From JANQOH01 sp965200095 (lineage in GTDB: Bacteria; Pseudomonadota; Alphaproteobacteria; UBA7887), in assembly GCA_965200095.1 (NCBI GenBank), contig OZ241350.1, forward strand, positions 1,054,001-1,118,000: 64,000 nt of DNA, written 5' to 3'. The translations under genes and the position numbers were made by a program. Below are positions 60,524 through 64,000 of this stretch, one piece after another (the stretch's first letter is position 1; the number at the start of each line of letters is the position of its first letter). The notes beneath the pieces are model-generated. The model saw nothing but the letters and a program-made list of their open reading frames with translations, had not been told where the DNA came from and searched no databases.

Positions 60524-61537
60524 TCACATATATTCGCGGGCCAGCGTTTCGGCGATCTGGACGGCGTTGAGGGCCGCGCCCTTGCGCAAATTGTCGGCCA
60601 CCACCCACATGTTGAGACCGTGAGGCACGGTCGGATCCTCGCGCAGGCGGCTGACGAAGACGTCATGTTCGCCGACGCATTCGACGGGAGTGACGTAGAG
60701 CTCTTCGCCCGGGTCGTCGACCAGCCGGACGCCGGGGGCGGCGGCGAGGGCCGCGCGCGCCTCCCCGATCGCGACGGGCGCCTCGAACTGCACGTTCACC
60801 GCCTCGGCGTGGCCCACGAAAACGGGCACGCGCACACAGGTGGCGGTCACCGCAATCTGCGGGTCGAGGATCTTGCGGGTTTCCAAAGCCATCTTGCGCT
60901 CCTCGCCCGTCGACCCGTCGTCGAGGAAACGGTCGATATGGGGGATGGCGTTGAACGCGATGCGGCGCGTGAATTCCGACGGCGCGCGCTCCTCCTGGAA
61001 ATAGATCTTGCGAGTCTGGTCGAACAGTTCGTCCATCGCCGCCTTGCCGGCGCCGGACACCGACTGATAGGTGGCGACCACCACCCGCCCGATGGGCGCG
61101 ATGTCGTGCAGCGGTTTCAGCGCGACGACCATCTGGATGGTCGAACAATTGGGGTTGGCGACGATGTTGTGGGCGCGGAACCCCTCCAGCGCCTCGGGGT
61201 TGACCTCCGGCACGACGAGCGGCACTTCGGGCTCCATCCGGAAGCGGGAACTGTTGTCGATGACCACGCAACCCGACGACGCGGCGACCGGCGCGTAGAT
61301 GTCGGAGACCTTTGCGCCCGGCGAGAACAGGCCGAAATCGAACCCCTCGAAATCGAACCCCTCGAGCGGGCGGACCTTCAACACGTCCTTCTCGCCGTAT
61401 GAAACCTCGCGCCCCGTCGACCGGTTCGAGGCGAGCGCCGCCACCTCGTCGGCGGGGAACCCGCGCTCGGCGAGGAGGGCGAGTATCTCCCGCCCCACAT
61501 TGCCCGTGGCGCCCGCTACCGCGACCCGGTATCCCAT
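60524..61537 (-). CDS. asd: Aspartate-semialdehyde dehydrogenase
   Basis: Reduces aspartyl phosphate to the semialdehyde for lysine, threonine, methionine and diaminopimelate synthesis. The 337-residue protein has the NADP loop VAVAGATGNVGREIL, SNRSTGREV, the catalytic Cys in VANPNCSTIQMV, YQSVSGAGKAAMDEL, IPHIDRF and the catalytic His in CVRVPVFVGHAEAVN. Its position after leuB is the usual alphaproteobacterial arrangement. Confidence 0.95.
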   Translation of the reverse strand: MGYRVAVAGATGNVGREILALLAERGFPADEVAALASNRSTGREVSYGEKDVLKVRPLEGFDFEGFDFGLFSPGAKVSDIYAPVAASSGCVVIDNSSRFRMEPEVPLVVPEVNPEALEGFRAHNIVANPNCSTIQMVVALKPLHDIAPIGRVVVATYQSVSGAGKAAMDELFDQTRKIYFQEERAPSEFTRRIAFNAIPHIDRFLDDGSTGEERKMALETRKILDPQIAVTATCVRVPVFVGHAEAVNVQFEAPVAIGEARAALAAAPGVRLVDDPGEELYVTPVECVGEHDVFVSRLREDPTVPHGLNMWVVADNLRKGAALNAVQIAETLAREYM

Positions 61538-61602
61538 CCTTTCCCTCCCGTGCCCGTCATGTTATGCCGAGCGCGCTGCACGCAACCGGCGGAGGACGGC
61601 CG

Positions 61603-61956
61603 ATGGCCAGCGAATACGCCCGTTTCGCCGAATTCTGGCCTTACTACCTTTCGGAACACAGCGACGCGCGCAACCGGGCGCTGCACTATGCCGGCTCCGG
61701 CCTGGCGGTCGCGCTCCTCGCTCTCGCGGCCGCGTCGGGGGACTGGCGGCTCCTGCCGGCGGCGGCGATCTGCGGCTATGCGTTCGCCTGGTTCGGCCAT
61801 TTCTTCATCGAACGCAACCGTCCCGCGACGTTCGACTATCCGCTGTGGTCGTTCTACGCCGACTACCGGATGCTCGCTTTCGCGGCGGCGGGCCGCCTGC
61901 GCGGCGAGCTCGAGCGCCACGGCGTCACGCCGAAAGCGCCTCGAGCGCCGCGATAA
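61603..61956 (+). CDS. Mpo1-like (DUF962) membrane protein
   Basis: A 117-residue protein with FAEFWPYYLSEHSDARNRALHY, the hydrophobic GSGLAVALLALAAASGDW, the family motif WFGHFFIERNRPATF and PLWSFYADYRM. The yeast homologue Mpo1 is an Fe-dependent dioxygenase for 2-hydroxy fatty acids, and the bacterial role is unproven. The ATG follows CGGAGGAC. Its 3' end overlaps the leuB 3' end by 32 bases, in convergent orientation. Confidence 0.88.
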   Translation: MASEYARFAEFWPYYLSEHSDARNRALHYAGSGLAVALLALAAASGDWRLLPAAAICGYAFAWFGHFFIERNRPATFDYPLWSFYADYRMLAFAAAGRLRGELERHGVTPKAPRAPR

Positions 61957-63037
61957 CCGCATCGCCCATCGCCGCCGTCGACACTTCGGTCATTCCCGCC
62001 TGCATGATGTCGGCGGTGCGCAGACCGTCGGCGAGCACCCGCGACACGGCGTTCTCCACGAGGTCGGCTTCGGCGGGGAGGTCGAAAGAATAACGCAACA
62101 TCATGGCGAAGGAGGTCAGCATGGCGATGGGGTTGGCCCTGCCTTCGCCGGCGATGTCCGGCGCCGAGCCGTGCACCGGCTCGTAGAGCGCCCGCCGTCG
62201 CCCGGTCTCGTCCGCCGCCCCCAGGCTCGCCGACGGCAACATGCCGAGGGAGCCGGTGAGCATCGCGGCGCAGTCGGACAGGATGTCGGCGAACAGGTTG
62301 CCGGCGACCATGACGTCGAATTGGCCCGGGTTGCGCACCAGCTGCATCGCTGCGTTGTCGGCATACATGTGGCGCAGTTCGACATCGGCGTAGTCGCGGT
62401 CATGCAGCGCCTGCATGTCCTCGCGCCACATCTGACCGCTTTCCATCACATTGGCCTTTTCGACCGAATGCACCAGCCCGCGCCGCTTGCGCGCGAGATC
62501 GAAGGCGACCCGGCCGACGCGCTCGACCTCGGGCGTCGTATAGACTTCGGTGTTGACTCCCCGGCGCCCGCCGCCGGGCAGCGGCTCGACGCCGCGCGGC
62601 TCGCCGAAATAGATGCCGCCCGTAAGTTCGCGCACGATCATGATGTCGAGGCCGCGCACCGTTTCGGGTTTCAGCGTCGACGCCTCGACGAGCGGGTCGA
62701 ACACCGCGGCGGGGCGCAAATTGGCGAACAGCTCCATGTCCTTGCGCAGGCGCAGAAGGCCGCGTTCGGGCTTCGCCGGGAACTCCAGCCCGTCCCATTT
62801 CGGGCCGCCGACGGCGCCGAACAGCACCGCATCGGCGGCGAGCGCCAGGTCCATCGTCGCGTCGGTGAGCGGGGTCCCGTATTCGTCGTACGAGGCGCCG
62901 CCGGCGAGGGCCTCCTCGGTCTCGAACCCCACCGCGCCGCGCGCGCCGAACCAGTCGATCACCTTGCGGGTTTCGTTCATCACTTCCGGGCCGATGCCGT
63001 CGCCCGGCAGCAGAAGCAGTTTCCTGTTGCTCGCCAT
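61925..63037 (-). CDS. leuB: 3-isopropylmalate dehydrogenase
   Basis: Third step of leucine synthesis, an NAD-dependent oxidative decarboxylation. The 370-residue protein shows LLLPGDGIGPEVM, GAVGGPKWD, substrate Arg residues around LRLRKDMELFANLRP, IVRELTGGIYFGEPR, VHSVEKANVM and YEPVHGSAPDIAG. The ATG at 63037 has GAGGAGCGAGG upstream. It follows leuD by 26 bases in the leuC-leuD-leuB operon. Confidence 0.96.
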   Translation of the reverse strand: MASNRKLLLLPGDGIGPEVMNETRKVIDWFGARGAVGFETEEALAGGASYDEYGTPLTDATMDLALAADAVLFGAVGGPKWDGLEFPAKPERGLLRLRKDMELFANLRPAAVFDPLVEASTLKPETVRGLDIMIVRELTGGIYFGEPRGVEPLPGGGRRGVNTEVYTTPEVERVGRVAFDLARKRRGLVHSVEKANVMESGQMWREDMQALHDRDYADVELRHMYADNAAMQLVRNPGQFDVMVAGNLFADILSDCAAMLTGSLGMLPSASLGAADETGRRRALYEPVHGSAPDIAGEGRANPIAMLTSFAMMLRYSFDLPAEADLVENAVSRVLADGLRTADIMQAGMTEVSTAAMGDAVIAALEALSA

Positions 63038-63063
63038 TGCCTCGCTCCTCCGTCGTGCGGGGT

Positions 63064-63675
63064 TCAGCCGCCGAGCCAGCGCCGCCGGGCGCGCCGCGCC
63101 GCCTCGAAAGCGTCGATCGCCGCCTCCTTGCGCAGCGTCAGACCGATGTCGTCGAGCCCCTCCAGCAGGCAGCGGCGGCGGAACGGGTCGACCTCGAAGG
63201 CGATGCGCTCGCCGTCGGGCGCGATCACGGTCTCGTTCTCCAGATCGACGGTCACGCGCGCATTGTCGCCCGCCTCCGCCCGGTCCAGCAGCGACGCCAC
63301 CGCCGCCTCCGGCAGGGAGACGGGCAGGATGCCGTTCTTGAAGCAGTTGTTGTAGAAGATGTCGGCGAAACTCGGCGCGATCACGCAACGGATGCCGAAA
63401 TCGAGCAGCGCCCAGGGCGCGTGCTCGCGGCTCGACCCGCAGCCGAAATTGTCGCCGGCGATCAATATCCGCGCCCGCCGCCAGGGCTCTCGATTGAGCA
63501 CGAAACCGGCGATCTCCGCGCCGTCGGGCTCATAACGCAGGTCGTTGAACAGATGGGCGCCGAGACCGGTGCGCCGGATGGTCTTGAGGAACTGTTTGGG
63601 GATGATCTTGTCGGTGTCGACGTTGATCATCCGCAACGGCGCGGCGACGCCGGTCAGCGTGCGGAACGGCTCCAT
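63064..63675 (-). CDS. leuD: 3-isopropylmalate dehydratase small subunit
   Basis: Small subunit of the isopropylmalate isomerase. The 203-residue protein has DKIIPKQFLKTI, LIAGDNFGCGSSREHAPWAL, IAPSFADIFYNNCFKNGILP and the C-terminal helical tail. It lies between leuC and leuB on the minus strand. Confidence 0.96.
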   Translation of the reverse strand: MEPFRTLTGVAAPLRMINVDTDKIIPKQFLKTIRRTGLGAHLFNDLRYEPDGAEIAGFVLNREPWRRARILIAGDNFGCGSSREHAPWALLDFGIRCVIAPSFADIFYNNCFKNGILPVSLPEAAVASLLDRAEAGDNARVTVDLENETVIAPDGERIAFEVDPFRRRCLLEGLDDIGLTLRKEAAIDAFEAARRARRRWLGG

Positions 63676-63714
63676 GATTGTCCCCTCGCCGGTTTGCTCG
63701 TTTGCGGCGGAATT

Positions 63715-64000
63715 TCAGGCGAAGTCGCGGACGTCGACGATGCGCCCGGCGACCGCGGCCGCGGCGACCATCGCCGGGCTCATGAGGTGGGTGCGCCCGC
63801 CGCGCCCCTGCCGGCCCTCGAAATTGCGGTTCGAGGTGGAGGCGCAGCGCTCGCCGGGCTCCAGGCGGTCGGCGTTCATGGCCAGGCACATGGAGCAACC
63901 CGGTTCGCGCCATTCGAACCCGGCTTCGAGGAATATGCGGTCGAGCCCTTCCTGCTCCGCCTGTTCCTTGACCAGGCCCGAACCGGGCACGACCATCGCG
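63715..64000 (-). CDS. leuC: 3-isopropylmalate dehydratase large subunit, C-terminal end (partial)
   Basis: Only the last 95 or so residues are inside the window. They contain VVPGSGLVKEQAEQEGL, the 4Fe-4S ligands in EPGCSMCLAMN, and STSNRNFEGRQGRGGRTHLM with SPAMVAAAAVAGRI, all typical of LeuC. The 5' portion lies beyond the right edge. Confidence 0.95.
   Translation of the reverse strand, partial: AMVVPGSGLVKEQAEQEGLDRIFLEAGFEWREPGCSMCLAMNADRLEPGERCASTSNRNFEGRQGRGGRTHLMSPAMVAAAAVAGRIVDVRDFA

Overview
The window is a GC-rich bacterial chromosome segment, most likely from an alphaproteobacterium, perhaps Rhodospirillales-like. This rests on gene content and order: dapF-mtaB-ftsY-yciB on one strand, leuC-leuD-leuB followed by asd, a class II DAHP synthase, coaBC, and many ATGA/GTGA start-stop overlaps. 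The genus cannot be fixed from the sequence alone.

Layout. (1) 1-9.7 kb is a protease/inhibitor locus. A divergent caspase-like protein with peptidoglycan-binding and FGE-sulfatase-type domains runs off the left edge. Facing it is an apparent operon: a secreted DUF4384-like protein, an OmpA-type protein, a caspase-like protein, a trypsin-caspase fusion and a serpin. The serpin's predicted P1 residue is Arg, matching the Asp189-type pocket of the neighbouring trypsin domain. (2) 9.7-17 kb is housekeeping: ribA, a response regulator, a 2-hydroxyacid dehydrogenase, yciB-ftsY-mtaB-dapF and a carboxymuconolactone decarboxylase-like gene. (3) 17.1-20.7 kb holds three tandem, nearly identical Rpn/YhgA-like nuclease genes that differ mainly in a repetitive C-terminal segment. 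(4) 20.8-26.4 kb looks like a molybdoenzyme maturation operon (CoxE-like, split XdhC, a MoeA/MobA-like fusion, SufS- and SufU-like), with no molybdoenzyme structural genes in view. (5) 26.5-35.6 kb combines a partner-switching set (STAS, receiver-PP2C phosphatase, RsbW-like kinase) with GPP34, glnE, a periplasmic binding protein and a histidine kinase.

(6) 35.6-39.9 kb is an inserted island: a single-chain type ISP/IIG-like restriction-modification gene. It lies between the intact histidine-kinase 3' end and a decayed second copy of that same end. (7) 39.8-42.4 kb returns to chromosomal genes (a small membrane protein, coaBC, a TauD-like dioxygenase). (8) 42.4-47.3 kb is a decayed mobilisable-element remnant (ArdC fragment, Toprim protein, TraJ-like protein, HUH relaxase) that stops at the 3' end of tRNA-Glu. 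(9) 47.5-50.2 kb carries DAHP synthase and a nicotinate phosphoribosyltransferase-like gene. (10) 50.2-52.1 kb has four tandem paralogues of a small membrane-anchored coiled-coil protein whose coiled-coil modules are shuffled between copies. Two distant relatives lie at 59.6-60.4 kb. (11) 52.1-59.4 kb contains two families of small interspersed repeats, a TbpB-like surface lipoprotein, a hisN-like phosphatase, a VOC protein, and a restriction-modification pair with a 5'-truncated nuclease bracketed by direct copies of one repeat. (12) 60.5-64 kb holds asd, an Mpo1-like gene and leuB-leuD-leuC.

The most interesting unit is the caspase/trypsin/serpin operon, which reads like a secreted proteolytic cascade encoded with its own inhibitor. 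The shuffled coiled-coil family and the triple Rpn array are the next best candidates for undescribed biology. All family assignments come from motif recognition in the translated sequence, and no database search was run.
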